64,000 bases of DNA, from positions 58,627 to 122,626 of the forward strand of contig JALCRQ010000002.1 in assembly GCA_022652655.1 (NCBI GenBank), written 5' to 3'. Made by a program: the position numbers and the translations under genes. Each line of letters opens with the position of its first letter. The stretch's first letter is position 1. The DNA comes from Oscillibacter sp. GTDB lineage: Bacteria > Bacillota > Clostridia > Oscillospirales > Oscillospiraceae. This document shows, one piece after another, positions 26,476-36,628 of the stretch. Below the pieces are notes generated by a model, which saw nothing but the letters and a program-made list of their open reading frames with translations, did not search any database and had not been told where the DNA came from.

Positions 26476-27282
26476 TTATAACCGGTGAAAAACCGGCTTC
26501 ATCCGTTCAAAAGTGCAAAAATCGGTGAAGCCGCACGCGCGCAGCAGCTCCTGCCCCTCCCGGATGCAGCAGCCCACGTACTTGGGCGAGTGGGCGTCGC
26601 TGCCCAGGGTCACAATCTCTCCGCCGCAGCGGCGGTAAAGCTCCAGCCACTTCTTTCCGGGCAGCGGATCGTTGCCCCGGTTGGTGTTGACCTCAATGCC
26701 GCAGCCCCGGGAGATCAAATCCCGGAAGACCTCCTCCACCTCGGCCTCAAAGCCGTCGAAGGTCATGTGGAGGCCGTTGTTTTCGTTCATATACCGCAGC
26801 GGCAGGGTCAGATGGCCCAGCACGCTGAATTTGCCCCACTTTGCCAGCTTCTCCACCAGCTCCAGGTACTCCAGGATCTGCTCCCGGGCCGTCACCGGAT
26901 CGTGGGCCGCGCAGAAATAGAGGTCGTCGCCCTCGTAGATCCCCTCCAGCTGGTGTTCCGAGCCGATGATAAAATCCGTCTCGGGGAGCTGGCGGAGCAC
27001 CTCCTCCGCGTAGGGAAAATCCCGGGGGGCCTCCCCCAGCTCAAAGCCGAACCGGACGGTGATCCGGCCCTTCATCTTCTCCCGGACGCGGCGGTACGCC
27101 TCCAGGGGGACGGAGAAATCAAAGGTTCTGCGGGTGGCGGTATGGATGGCCAGAAGCTCGATGTGGTCTGTAAAGCAGATTTCGCTGAGTCCCGCCCGGA
27201 CGGCGGCCTCCGCCATGTCCTCCATGGAGAATTGGCCGTCGGGCGACCAGTCGGAGTGGATGTGGTAATCGGCAAGATACAT
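26476..27282 (-). CDS. PHP-domain phosphoesterase (histidinol-phosphatase HisK-like)
   Basis: 268 residues with the PHP metal-binding motifs: DYHIHSDWSPDGQFS at the N-terminus, FTDHIELL near residue 38, IIGSEHQLEG in the middle, and LGSDAHSPKYVG near the C-terminus. The closest family is histidinol-phosphatase, but there are no his genes nearby, so the substrate is open. The ATG lies 4 nt after the dnaJ stop with only a weak GAAGTGA site, so it is probably translated by coupling to dnaJ. Confidence 0.83.
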   Translation of the reverse strand: MYLADYHIHSDWSPDGQFSMEDMAEAAVRAGLSEICFTDHIELLAIHTATRRTFDFSVPLEAYRRVREKMKGRITVRFGFELGEAPRDFPYAEEVLRQLPETDFIIGSEHQLEGIYEGDDLYFCAAHDPVTAREQILEYLELVEKLAKWGKFSVLGHLTLPLRYMNENNGLHMTFDGFEAEVEEVFRDLISRGCGIEVNTNRGNDPLPGKKWLELYRRCGGEIVTLGSDAHSPKYVGCCIREGQELLRACGFTDFCTFERMKPVFHRL

Positions 27283-27286
27283 AAAA

Positions 27287-28426
27287 TCACTTCTTGAATT
27301 TCTTAAAGAACGTCTTGCGCTCCTCATAGTTGTTTTCGCCCAGGGCCTCGGCGAACTTCTTCATGGCTTCCTTCTGCTCCCGGTTCAGGTTGCGGGGCGT
27401 CTCAATGTAGACCGTGACATACTGGTCGCCCCGGCCCCGGCCGTTGAGCGACGGAATCCCCTTGCCCTTGAGACGGAAGGTGGTGCCGCTCTGCGTCCCC
27501 TCGGGCAGGTTGTATTTGACCTTGCCGTCGATGGTGGGGATCTCCAGCTCCGCGCCCAGCACCGCCTGGGAGAAGGTAATGGGCGCCTCGCACAGCACGG
27601 ACGTGCCCTCCCGGCGGAAAAGCTCGTGGGGGCGCACGGTAATGGTGATAAGCAGGTCTCCCGCCGGGCCGCCGTTTCTGCCGGCGTTGCCCTGGCCGCG
27701 GATGGAGATGGTCTGCCCATTGTCGATTCCTGCGGGAACACTGGCCTCGATGGTCTTGCGCTTGCGCACCAGACCCGCGCCGCGGCAGTCCCTGCAGGGC
27801 TGATGGATAATCCGGCCCCGGCCGCCGCAGCGGCTGCAGGGCGAGGTGGTGGCGAAAACGCCCATAGGCGTCTGGCGCCGCACCTGGACGGTGCCGGTGC
27901 CGTGGCAGTCCGGGCAGACCTCCGGCGTGGTGCCGGGGGCGCAGCCATTTCCGTGACAGGTCTCGCACTCCTCGTACCGCTCCACGGTGACGGCCTTTTC
28001 GCAGCCGAAGGCCGCCTCCTCAAAGGTGATGGCCAGGGACATCCGAATGCTCTCCCCGCGCTGAGGCGCGTTGGGATTGCTCCGGTGCCCGCCGCCGAAA
28101 CCGCCGCCGAAGAAGCTGCCGAAAAGATCGCCCAGGTCGCCGAAGTCAAAGCCCTCGGCCCCGCCGAAACCGCCGCCGCCGGCACCGAAGTTGGGATCCA
28201 CGCCCGCGTGGCCGTACTGGTCGTAGCGGGCCTTTTTATCCGGGTTGGACAGCACCTCGTACGCCTCGTTGATCTCCTTGAAGCGAGCCTCTGCCGCCTG
28301 ATCTCCGGGATGGAGGTCCGGGTGGTTTTCCTTCGCCAGCTTCAGATACGCCCGCTTGATCTCTTTATCGGACGCGCCGCGCTCAACGCCCAGCACCTCA
28401 TAATAGTCTCGTTTCTGATCTGCCAT
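27287..28426 (-). CDS. dnaJ: Chaperone DnaJ (Hsp40)
   Basis: 379-residue type I DnaJ. The J domain has HPD in ENHPDLHPGD. A Gly/Phe-rich region follows (residues about 75-115). The four zinc-binding repeats are CETCHGNG, CPDCHGTG, CSRCGGRG and CRDCRGAG, and the C-terminal substrate-binding domains come last. It delivers clients to DnaK and stimulates its ATPase. It has almost no Shine-Dalgarno sequence at the ATG. It is 159 nt downstream of dnaK, in a gap containing a strong stem-loop. Confidence 0.97.
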   Translation of the reverse strand: MADQKRDYYEVLGVERGASDKEIKRAYLKLAKENHPDLHPGDQAAEARFKEINEAYEVLSNPDKKARYDQYGHAGVDPNFGAGGGGFGGAEGFDFGDLGDLFGSFFGGGFGGGHRSNPNAPQRGESIRMSLAITFEEAAFGCEKAVTVERYEECETCHGNGCAPGTTPEVCPDCHGTGTVQVRRQTPMGVFATTSPCSRCGGRGRIIHQPCRDCRGAGLVRKRKTIEASVPAGIDNGQTISIRGQGNAGRNGGPAGDLLITITVRPHELFRREGTSVLCEAPITFSQAVLGAELEIPTIDGKVKYNLPEGTQSGTTFRLKGKGIPSLNGRGRGDQYVTVYIETPRNLNREQKEAMKKFAEALGENNYEERKTFFKKFKK

Positions 28427-28540
28427 TCATCGTCGCAGGATCGGCGCGTTCCGCTTTTTGAAAGCGGCCCCGCCTCCCCGGCTCCTCCTCTCCATTCCGT
28501 CCCGCCGCGCAGCGTCCCGGGCCGGAAACATACAGGGCTT

Positions 28541-28572
28541 TGCGGAGCCGCTTTTGGGGAAGCGGCTCCGCA
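28541..28572 (-). repeat. 13-bp stem-loop in the dnaK-dnaJ intergenic region
   Basis: TGCGGAGCCGCTT and AAGCGGCTCCGCA form a perfect 13-bp stem with a 6-nt loop, 14 nt past the dnaK stop. No T run follows on the minus strand, so it may stabilise the dnaK 3' end or cause partial termination. Confidence 0.7.
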
Positions 28573-28585
28573 GCATTACAGTCTT

Positions 28586-30454
<1,869 letters not shown>

Positions 30455-30525
30455 AAATGGTTCCTCCTATTAGACAAATATAAAATATTTTTTAAACAGT
30501 CTGATTTTCCGCTGCCCCGCGGAGC

Positions 30526-31179
30526 TCAGTTGGCAACCCGGACCGTTGCGAAGCGCAGCACCCGGTCGCCCAGCATAAACCCGGCCTGAAACACGTCGGC
30601 TACGATGTTTTCACCCAGCGTCTCATCCTCGATGTGCATCACCGCGTTGTGTCGGTTGGGATCAAAGGGCTGGCCCTTAGCGTCCATCTCGGTAACGCCC
30701 AGCTTGCCCAGGATCTCCTTGTATTGGCCGAAGATCATCTCCAGTCCCTTTTTATGAGGCGAATCCTCGCCGCCCTCCGCGTTCACAGCCCGCTCCAGAT
30801 TGTCGTAGACGGCCAGAAACGCCTGAATGGTGTCGGCCTTGGCGTCCTGATAGACGCTCTCCTTCTCTCTGGCGGTCCGTTTGCGGTAATTGTCATACTC
30901 AGCTGTCAGCCGGACAAACTGATCCTTGACGGAGGCCAGCTGCCTTGCGGCCAGTTCGGCGGACTCCATTTGCTCCCGGGTCAGCGTATAGGTCTTTTCC
31001 TTCTTCCGGGACTTGGCCCCGGCGCTCTTTTCGTGTTTTGCCTCCCGGTCGGATTCCGCCGCCGGCTCCGTGCTCTTTTTTTCCGTTTCAGGCGCCGCGG
31101 CGGCGTCCGCGGCCTGGGAGCCTGCCTGCGTCTCGCCGTTGACCGGCTGATTCTCCGGATTCTTCTTTTCTTCGTTCAT
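30526..31179 (-). CDS. grpE: Nucleotide exchange factor GrpE
   Basis: 217 residues. A long, low-complexity Glu/Ala/Lys N-terminus (about residues 1-75) leads into the coiled coil (LTAEYDNYRKRTAREKES). The C-terminal beta domain has the GrpE signature FDPNRHNAVMHIEDETLGENIVADVFQAGFMLGDRVLR. It releases ADP from DnaK. It lies between hrcA and dnaK on the same transcript. Confidence 0.96.
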   Translation of the reverse strand: MNEEKKNPENQPVNGETQAGSQAADAAAAPETEKKSTEPAAESDREAKHEKSAGAKSRKKEKTYTLTREQMESAELAARQLASVKDQFVRLTAEYDNYRKRTAREKESVYQDAKADTIQAFLAVYDNLERAVNAEGGEDSPHKKGLEMIFGQYKEILGKLGVTEMDAKGQPFDPNRHNAVMHIEDETLGENIVADVFQAGFMLGDRVLRFATVRVAN

Positions 31180-31297
31180 CGTTCGTATCCATTCCTTTCA
31201 GCTGTGCTTCCATCCGCGGTATCGCGCAGAGCCGCGCCTGGGGCGCCGCCCGGGACGCTCCGGCTGCCAAAGCGCCGCGCCCGTCGGGGGGAGACGC

Positions 31298-32350
31298 TCA
31301 GGTCTCCTGCTCTCCCTTGGGGGGTAAATTTTTTGTTCCGAACATCCGCGTAAGCCCGTCGGCAAATCCGCTCAGGCGGGCGGCCACGGCGCCGTAATCC
31401 ATCCGCGTGGGGCCCACTACGCCGATCAGCCCGCGCATGTCGTCGCCGATGTCATAACTGGCCACCACCACGCTGGTATCCTGCAGGGCCTGATTCACAT
31501 TTTCCGGCCCGATGAGGATCTTCATGGGGCTATTCTCATCCGGCACCGGGAGGTTTTCCTTGTCGTCGGCCAGAAAGCTCATCAGCTCGTGGGCCTTGCC
31601 CACATCCTGAAACTCCGGAAGCCGCAGAAGCTGGTTGGCGCCGGCAGTGTAGATCTCCTTCTGCCCGGCCTCCTCCAAAACGTCCGCCGCGTAAGACACG
31701 GTCTGACTTAAAAGAAGGAAAAGCTGGGGCGTGATCTCCTCGGACACGGCCATCAGCCGCTTGTTCATCTCCTCGGTATCCACTCCGGTAAAGCGGCTGT
31801 TCAGCAGCTTCGTCAGGCTCTGGACCTGTTCGGGATCCACCTTCAGCTGCAGCCGGAGCAGCTGGGATTTGACCCGCTCGTCTCCGGTCATCATCACCGC
31901 AATGCAGCTCCGGTCGTCCACCGGCAGCAGGTCGAAGTGCCGGGCCGTCACGTGCTTTCTGCGGCTGGCGGCGGCCACGTAGGCGGGATAACTGACAAAA
32001 TTGGAGACAGCCCGCCCCGCCTGGGAGATGACCCGGTCCAGCTCCTCCATTTTCATGTGGAGCGCCTGATTGATCTTCTCCGTCTCGGCCACGGACAGGC
32101 GCTGGCGCTCCATCAGCTCGTTGACATACAGCCGGTAGCCCTTGGGGGACGGCACCCGTCCGGAGGAGGTGTGGGGCTGCTCCAGATACCCAAGCTCGGT
32201 CAGGTCGGACAGCTCGTTGCGGATGGTGGCGGAGCTGACGCTGCCGCCCATCTCACCGGCAATGGCCTTGGAACCCACCGGCTCCGCCTTGGCGATGTAA
32301 TCCTCGATCACAACCTTCAGTATCTGCTTTTTGCGATCGGTTAAATCCAT
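31298..32350 (-). CDS. hrcA: Heat-inducible transcription repressor HrcA
   Basis: 350-residue repressor of class I heat-shock genes. The N-terminal winged helix (ILKVVIEDYIAKAEPVGSKAIA, then SSATIRNELSDLTELGYLEQPHTSSGRVPS) is diagnostic, followed by the GAF-like and dimerisation regions. ATG 32350 follows GAGGTG. It heads the operon and lies 19 nt downstream of its own perfect CIRCE operator, so it autoregulates; HrcA activity is known to depend on GroE in other Firmicutes. Confidence 0.97.
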   Translation of the reverse strand: MDLTDRKKQILKVVIEDYIAKAEPVGSKAIAGEMGGSVSSATIRNELSDLTELGYLEQPHTSSGRVPSPKGYRLYVNELMERQRLSVAETEKINQALHMKMEELDRVISQAGRAVSNFVSYPAYVAAASRRKHVTARHFDLLPVDDRSCIAVMMTGDERVKSQLLRLQLKVDPEQVQSLTKLLNSRFTGVDTEEMNKRLMAVSEEITPQLFLLLSQTVSYAADVLEEAGQKEIYTAGANQLLRLPEFQDVGKAHELMSFLADDKENLPVPDENSPMKILIGPENVNQALQDTSVVVASYDIGDDMRGLIGVVGPTRMDYGAVAARLSGFADGLTRMFGTKNLPPKGEQET

Positions 32351-32368
32351 GACGCACCTCAAAGAGTT

Positions 32369-32395
32369 TTAGCACTCGCTTTCCATGAGTGCTAA
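32369..32395. promoter_or_regulatory. CIRCE operator (HrcA binding site)
   Basis: TTAGCACTC, 9 nt, GAGTGCTAA: an exact match to the CIRCE inverted repeat. It lies at the transcription start of the hrcA operon. Confidence 0.98.
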
Positions 32396-32399
32396 AGCG

Positions 32400-32428
32400 A
32401 GTTTACCACCGGATGCAACCGTTGTCAA
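32400..32428 (-). promoter_or_regulatory. Sigma-A promoter of hrcA-grpE-dnaK-dnaJ
   Basis: On the minus strand: TTGACA, 17 nt, TAAACT. CIRCE begins 4 nt downstream of the -10, so bound HrcA would block initiation. Confidence 0.85.
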
Positions 32429-32574
32429 TGTGCGGATATAAACAATTTGTAAACAAAGCGGCGCCCCATCTTTTCGGCGCCGCGGCAGCCTTCCGGCTTT
32501 CAAACCGCCGGGGATTTCAGGCTCTTTTCAGTTTCCTCCTGTTTAATAAAGGAAATCCTTTTTGGAGGTGTTCC

Positions 32575-33531
32575 ATGGACAAACGGCTTCCTCTTCCCGG
32601 AAAACTGCTGCTCCGTCTGACGCTGGATCTGGTGATGGTCATCACCCTGGCTCTGCTCTTTGCCAAAGCCGGAGGCATGGCGTTTCACGAAATTGCCGGA
32701 CTGACGCTGGGCGCGGCTATCGTCTTTCATCTCATCCTGGGCAGGCGCTGGATCGCGGCGGCCACCTGCCTGGCCTTTCACCGCGGCACCTCCCGGCGAA
32801 CCCGCATCTGCTGGATCGTAGATCTCCTGCTGCTGGTCAGTCTCGGGGCAATTCTGCTCAGCGGCATCCTCATCTCCCGGGTGGTCTTTTCCTTCGGCGG
32901 GGGAGGCGTCTTCAAAAGCGTCCACTATTTTGCCTCCGCCTGGGCCGTAATTCTCACCGGCGTGCATCTGGGGCTGCACGCCTCCCTGCTGGGCAGTATC
33001 TTCCGCGGCACGGGGCGGGGACTGCGCACGGCAGCCGCGGCAGCCGCAGCGGCGCTCTTTCTTTACGGCTGCTTCTCTCTGGGAACCACCGGGCTGACCC
33101 GCTGGCTGGCCATGCCCTTTACAGCGGCGCAGCAGACGGAGAGCGGCCAATTCGCGCAGCGGCAGGGCCCGCTCACCTCCGATGGCGGAGCTGCGTCCGA
33201 CGCCACCACCGGGACTGCGCCCGATGCCTCCGCCGGAGCTGCGCCCGACGCCTCCACCGGGGCTACGCCCGATGCCTCTGCCGGAGCTGCGTCCGGCGAG
33301 ACGGCCCCGGAGCACGGCGCCGAGCCCGACGGCGGGCCCCATGATTTCTCCGGACAGAACGGGAACGGCGGGCCCCAGGGAGCCGGTCCGGACGGCGGCG
33401 GGCAGCACCGGGGAGGCTTTTCCCTCTCCTCCCTTCTCAGCTCGCTCTCTTTTCTGAGTATGATGTTCCTCTTTGCGGTACTCACCTGGGGAGCTGAAGC
33501 CCTGCTGCGCCGGCTCCGGCCCAGGGCATAG
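32575..33531 (+). CDS. DUF4405-like membrane protein with Ala/Asp-rich tandem repeat
   Basis: 318 residues. Helices at about 15-37, 42-58, 76-98, 108-130 and 146-166 form a cytochrome b561-like bundle resembling DUF4405, with histidines in IVFHLILGRRW, KSVHYFASAW and VHLGLHASLLG that could bind haem. A soluble loop (about residues 190-290) contains four 8-residue repeats of the type DASTGATP and a Gly-rich stretch. A last helix sits at about 297-313. TTGGAGGTG precedes the ATG. It stands alone between hrcA and a terminator. The redox role is an inference. Confidence 0.7.
   Translation: MDKRLPLPGKLLLRLTLDLVMVITLALLFAKAGGMAFHEIAGLTLGAAIVFHLILGRRWIAAATCLAFHRGTSRRTRICWIVDLLLLVSLGAILLSGILISRVVFSFGGGGVFKSVHYFASAWAVILTGVHLGLHASLLGSIFRGTGRGLRTAAAAAAAALFLYGCFSLGTTGLTRWLAMPFTAAQQTESGQFAQRQGPLTSDGGAASDATTGTAPDASAGAAPDASTGATPDASAGAASGETAPEHGAEPDGGPHDFSGQNGNGGPQGAGPDGGGQHRGGFSLSSLLSSLSFLSMMFLFAVLTWGAEALLRRLRPRA
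33199..33294 (+). repeat. In-frame 24-bp tandem repeat, four units
   Basis: Four imperfect 24-bp units inside the DUF4405-like gene encode DATTGTAP, DASAGAAP, DASTGATP and DASAGAAS. The unit length is a multiple of three, so copy-number change would keep the frame. Confidence 0.85.
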
Positions 33532-33532
33532 G

Positions 33533-33571
33533 AAAAAGGAGACGCCTGCCTGCGGCAGACGTCTCCTTTTC
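33533..33571. terminator. Bidirectional terminator between the DUF4405 and ECF S genes
   Basis: AAAAGGAGACG / CGTCTCCTTTT encloses an inner CTGCC / GGCAG helix. A runs and T runs flank it on the two sides. Confidence 0.85.
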
Positions 33572-33621
33572 AATAAAGCACAATCGGGTCCGGCGGGCCG
33601 CCTGCCCTTCCGGACGTGGGC

Positions 33622-34182
33622 TCAGTTCCCGGAGCCGCAGCCCGCGGCGGGAACGCAGCGGCGCAGCAGACGGGTCAGCGGCAGGGCCACCGTGGCCACC
33701 ACGGCCGCCGTCACAATGCCGGTCAAAAACCGAAGCATGGCGTCGCCGAACACATAGGCAAATGTAAAGTAGTGATAGATGACGCTGTCAAACCAGATGA
33801 CCAGCGTATTGACGGCCGTAGTCGCCAAAGCCGCGCCCATGCAGACGGTGTAAAAGATCGCCGGCCGCTCAGCGAGCTGACGGCCCGCCCGCCGGGCATG
33901 GAGTGCCGCCAGGCCGATGAGAAGGCCCCGCAGCGCGGGAGGAATGAGCCACAGCACGGTGGTGGCGGTAAAGCCGTAGGACAGCATCTGGTTGAGAAAC
34001 TCTCCCAGCAGAGCCACCGTGGCCGCCTCCCACGGGCTGTAAAGCAGCGCGCAGACGACGACGGGCAGGGACGCGAAGGTGATGCGCAGGTTTCCGGCGC
34101 GGATAGACACCAGGGTCAAAACCGCGTAGAGTGCCGCCAGGACCGCCGTACGGCAGATGGCCCTGGTCTTGGATTTGGACAT
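33622..34182 (-). CDS. ECF transporter S component, folate-family (FolT-like)
   Basis: 186-residue integral membrane protein with about six helices. The N-terminus TRAICRTAVLAALYAVLTLVSI and the segment LRITFASLPVVVCALLYSPWEAA match S components of group II ECF importers, closest to the FolT/folate family. It binds a vitamin and needs the shared EcfAA'T module, which is not in this window. ATG 34182 has AAGGAGGG 9 nt upstream. The message has a leader of about 195 nt with riboswitch-like folding. The exact vitamin cannot be read from the sequence. Confidence 0.8.
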   Translation of the reverse strand: MSKSKTRAICRTAVLAALYAVLTLVSIRAGNLRITFASLPVVVCALLYSPWEAATVALLGEFLNQMLSYGFTATTVLWLIPPALRGLLIGLAALHARRAGRQLAERPAIFYTVCMGAALATTAVNTLVIWFDSVIYHYFTFAYVFGDAMLRFLTGIVTAAVVATVALPLTRLLRRCVPAAGCGSGN

Positions 34183-34188
34183 AAAAAG

Positions 34189-34376
34189 CCCTCCTTCTAT
34201 ATTGGCAGTCCCATCGGGATTGCCGCATAGAGGAGGTCTCCCCAATGCGGCAGCGGGATGCGGAACACACACTGCAGGCGCGTACGCCATTCGTCCGAAA
34301 AGCAACTCCCCGTCTTTCCGGCACTTCTCGGGGTCTGCCCGACCCCATAGCACATGTGTTCCTATTCTGCCTTATT
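34189..34376 (-). promoter_or_regulatory. Structured 5' leader of the ECF S gene, candidate riboswitch
   Basis: An outer 8-bp stem pairs 34355-34362 with 34262-34269 (GGAACACA / TGTGTTCC). It encloses three hairpins: 34330-34346 (GGGGTC / GACCCC), 34295-34321 (CCGAAAAG / CTTTCCGG with one wobble) and 34277-34288 (GGCG / CGCC), giving a four-way junction. Downstream, 34222-34251 (GCCGCAT / ATGCGGC) has an anti-Shine-Dalgarno CCTCC in its inner part, able to pair with the gene's GGAGG. I could not match it to a riboswitch class I know. Confidence 0.6.
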
Positions 34377-34383
34377 CATCCTC

Positions 34384-34411
34384 ATTATATCGTATTTTTC
34401 AAAAAATACAA
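34384..34411 (-). promoter_or_regulatory. Promoter of the ECF S gene
   Basis: On the minus strand: TTGTAT, 16 nt, TATAAT. It puts the transcript start near 34376, at the 5' edge of the structured leader. Confidence 0.6.
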
Positions 34412-34437
34412 CTTCAAAATTTGGAAAACTACACAAA

Positions 34438-34463
34438 GATCCCGGGCCTTTCAGCCCGGGATC
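34438..34463 (-). terminator. Terminator of the rnf operon
   Basis: GATCCCGGGC / GCCCGGGATC forms a 10-bp stem with a 6-nt loop, 8 nt past the rnfB stop. TTTGT follows on the minus strand. Confidence 0.75.
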
Positions 34464-34471
34464 CCGTCGTA

Positions 34472-35365
34472 TCACCGATCCTGCGGCTGGGCAGACTGCG
34501 CGGCGGCGGCAGCCTGGGCCTTTTTCTCGGCCTGGGCCTTCTGCGCCGCTCTGTACTTCTCCTTCTCCTCCTTGGAGGCGGCGGGGGAAATGGCGTCTCT
34601 GGGGCAGACCTTGGTGCAGATTTTGCACCCTCTGCATTTGTCGTAATCGACGACGGCCACGCCGTCCGTCACGTGAATTGCGCCGAAGGGGCAGTTTTTC
34701 TCGCACAGGCCGCAGCCGATGCAGGAGACGGCGCACACGCTCATGGCCGCTTTTCCCTTGTTCCGGTTGGAGCAGGCCACCCGCACATGCTTGTCGTAGG
34801 GCACGGCGGTGATGAGATGGCGGGGGCAGGCGGCGGCGCAGGCCATGCAGGCGGTGCACTTTTCGCTGTCCACCACGGCGGCGCCGCCGGGGCCGATGTG
34901 CATGGCGTCAAATTTACACGCTGCCGCGCAGGAGCCCATGCCCAGGCAGCCAAATTCGCACTCCAGCGGGCCGCCGGCGATTTTGGACGCGCCGATGCAG
35001 TCCCGGACGCCCTCGTACTCATACCGTTTTTTTGCGTTGCTGCCGCCGTTGCAGCGGACGAACGCGACCTTGCGGACTCCGGATTCCACCGCGACGCCCA
35101 TAATCCCGGCGATGGCGGCGGCGCCCTCCGCCCCGGCGGGGGCGCAGGCGCTGACAGGCGCGGTTCCGTCCAGAATGTGGGCGGCGCAGTCGGAGCAGCC
35201 GGCATAGCCGCAGCCGCCGCAGTTCGCTCCGGCCAGATGCTCCAGGATCTCCGGCAGACGCGGATCGGACTTGACGGCAAATACCTTGGAGGCGATGGCC
35301 AGGATCAGGCCGAACACGCCGCCCATGATGCCCAGCACCAAAACCGCAGCAAGAATGTTGTTCAT
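34472..35365 (-). CDS. rnfB: Rnf complex subunit RnfB
   Basis: 297-residue iron-sulfur subunit that receives electrons from ferredoxin. An N-terminal membrane helix (ILAAVLVLGIMGGVFGLILA) is followed by the [4Fe-4S] domain ANCGGCGYAGCSDCA. Next comes a CxxGCLGMGSCAAAC-type segment and a run of ferredoxin clusters (CTACMACAAAC, CIGCGLCEKNC, CRGCKICTKVC). The C-terminal tail is rich in Ala, Lys and Gln. It is the last gene of rnfCDGEAB, as in other clostridia. Confidence 0.95.
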   Translation of the reverse strand: MNNILAAVLVLGIMGGVFGLILAIASKVFAVKSDPRLPEILEHLAGANCGGCGYAGCSDCAAHILDGTAPVSACAPAGAEGAAAIAGIMGVAVESGVRKVAFVRCNGGSNAKKRYEYEGVRDCIGASKIAGGPLECEFGCLGMGSCAAACKFDAMHIGPGGAAVVDSEKCTACMACAAACPRHLITAVPYDKHVRVACSNRNKGKAAMSVCAVSCIGCGLCEKNCPFGAIHVTDGVAVVDYDKCRGCKICTKVCPRDAISPAASKEEKEKYRAAQKAQAEKKAQAAAAAQSAQPQDR

Positions 35366-35380
35366 ATCGTTTCTTCCCCC

Positions 35381-35971
35381 TTAACCCCAGGCCGAGAGGC
35401 CCGAGAAGCCCATGAACGAAAGGGCCATCAACCCGGCGGTGATCAGCGCGATGGGGAACCCCTCAAAGCACTTGGGGCACTCGGCAAACACATTGCGCTC
35501 CCGCACGCTGGCAAAAAGAACGATGGCCAGCAGGAAGCCCAGGCCGCCGGTAATGCCGTAGACCACGGACTCGATGAAATTGTAGTTGCTCTGGATGTTC
35601 AGCAGGGCGACGCCCAGCACCGCGCAGTTGGTGGTAATCAGGGGCAGGTAGATGCCCAGCGCCGTATAGAGGGTGGGCATGGACTTCTGCAAAAACATCT
35701 CGATAAACTGCACCAGCGCCGCGATAACCAGAATAAACACCACGGTCTGCATGTAGAGCAGGTTGAATCTGATCAGGATGTACTGGTTCACCAGCCAGGT
35801 GATGGCGGAGGCCAGGCCCATGACGAAGGTCACGGCCACGCCCATGCCCACGGCGGTATCCAGCTTCTTGGAGACGCCTAAAAACGGGCAGCAGCCCAAA
35901 AACTGGGAAAAAATAAAGTTGTTGACCAGAATGGCGCCCAGGGAGATGGAAAGAAGGCTTGTGACACTCAT
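35381..35971 (-). CDS. rnfA: Rnf complex subunit RnfA
   Basis: 196-residue membrane subunit with six helices, paralogous to RnfE. The conserved helix-1 region [20 protein letters not shown] carries the Cys pair proposed to hold an intramembrane iron centre. The second half has [14 protein letters not shown], the matching half-motif. The start codon overlaps the rnfE stop (ATGA), with GGAGGAG upstream. Confidence 0.95.
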   Translation of the reverse strand: MSVTSLLSISLGAILVNNFIFSQFLGCCPFLGVSKKLDTAVGMGVAVTFVMGLASAITWLVNQYILIRFNLLYMQTVVFILVIAALVQFIEMFLQKSMPTLYTALGIYLPLITTNCAVLGVALLNIQSNYNFIESVVYGITGGLGFLLAIVLFASVRERNVFAECPKCFEGFPIALITAGLMALSFMGFSGLSAWG

Positions 35972-36606
35972 GATTTGCTCTCCTCCTTCTTATTTTTGGT
36001 CTTGGTCAGCGCCCACTGCATGGCGGCAATGAGGCAGGCCAGACACAAAAAGCCGCCCACCGGCATCGTCAGAATTTTCGCGCCGAACTGCTCGGGGAAG
36101 ATCTGGAAGCCCTTGCCGCCGTTGAACACTCCGCCGCCGAAGGCTCCGGAGCCCAGAAACTCGCGGATGACGCTCATAACGAGCAGCACCACGGTGTAGC
36201 CCAGGCCCTGGAAAATTCCGTCGAACGCAGAGGCCAGAACGCCGTTTTTATAGCAGAACGCCTCGGCCCGGCCCAGGATGATGCAGTTGACCACGATCAG
36301 GGGCAGGAACACGCCCAAAGCCTTGGAAAGGTCGGGCACAAACGCCTGCAGGCTCAGATCCACGCAGGTGACGAAGCAGGCGATGACCACGATAAACATG
36401 GCGATGCGGATCTTGTCCGGCACGATCTTTCGGATGGCCGAGATAATGATATTGGACAGCGTCAGGATAATCAGAACGGACAGGCCCATGCCCAGGCCGT
36501 TGAAAAACGAAGTGGTGATGGCCATGGTAGAGCACATGCCCAGCAGCTGCACCAGCACGGGGTTGTTGGTGACCAGGCCCTCTTTAAACTGTCTTCCGAT
36601 GTTCAT
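35968..36606 (-). CDS. rnfE: Rnf complex subunit RnfE
   Basis: 212-residue membrane subunit paralogous to RnfA, with six helices. It carries [15 protein letters not shown] and [15 protein letters not shown], the two half-motifs containing the conserved Cys. ATG 36606 is chosen with GGGGAG 11 nt upstream; a GTG four codons earlier overlaps that site. The last codons overlap the rnfA start. Confidence 0.94.
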   Translation of the reverse strand: MNIGRQFKEGLVTNNPVLVQLLGMCSTMAITTSFFNGLGMGLSVLIILTLSNIIISAIRKIVPDKIRIAMFIVVIACFVTCVDLSLQAFVPDLSKALGVFLPLIVVNCIILGRAEAFCYKNGVLASAFDGIFQGLGYTVVLLVMSVIREFLGSGAFGGGVFNGGKGFQIFPEQFGAKILTMPVGGFLCLACLIAAMQWALTKTKNKKEESKS

Positions 36607-36628
36607 CTCTTTCAGCACTCCCCTTTCT

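Noticed and set aside
34183..34376. THF riboswitch before the FolT-like gene
   Set aside because: The conserved THF core is not present by eye, although the gene family made it the first expectation.
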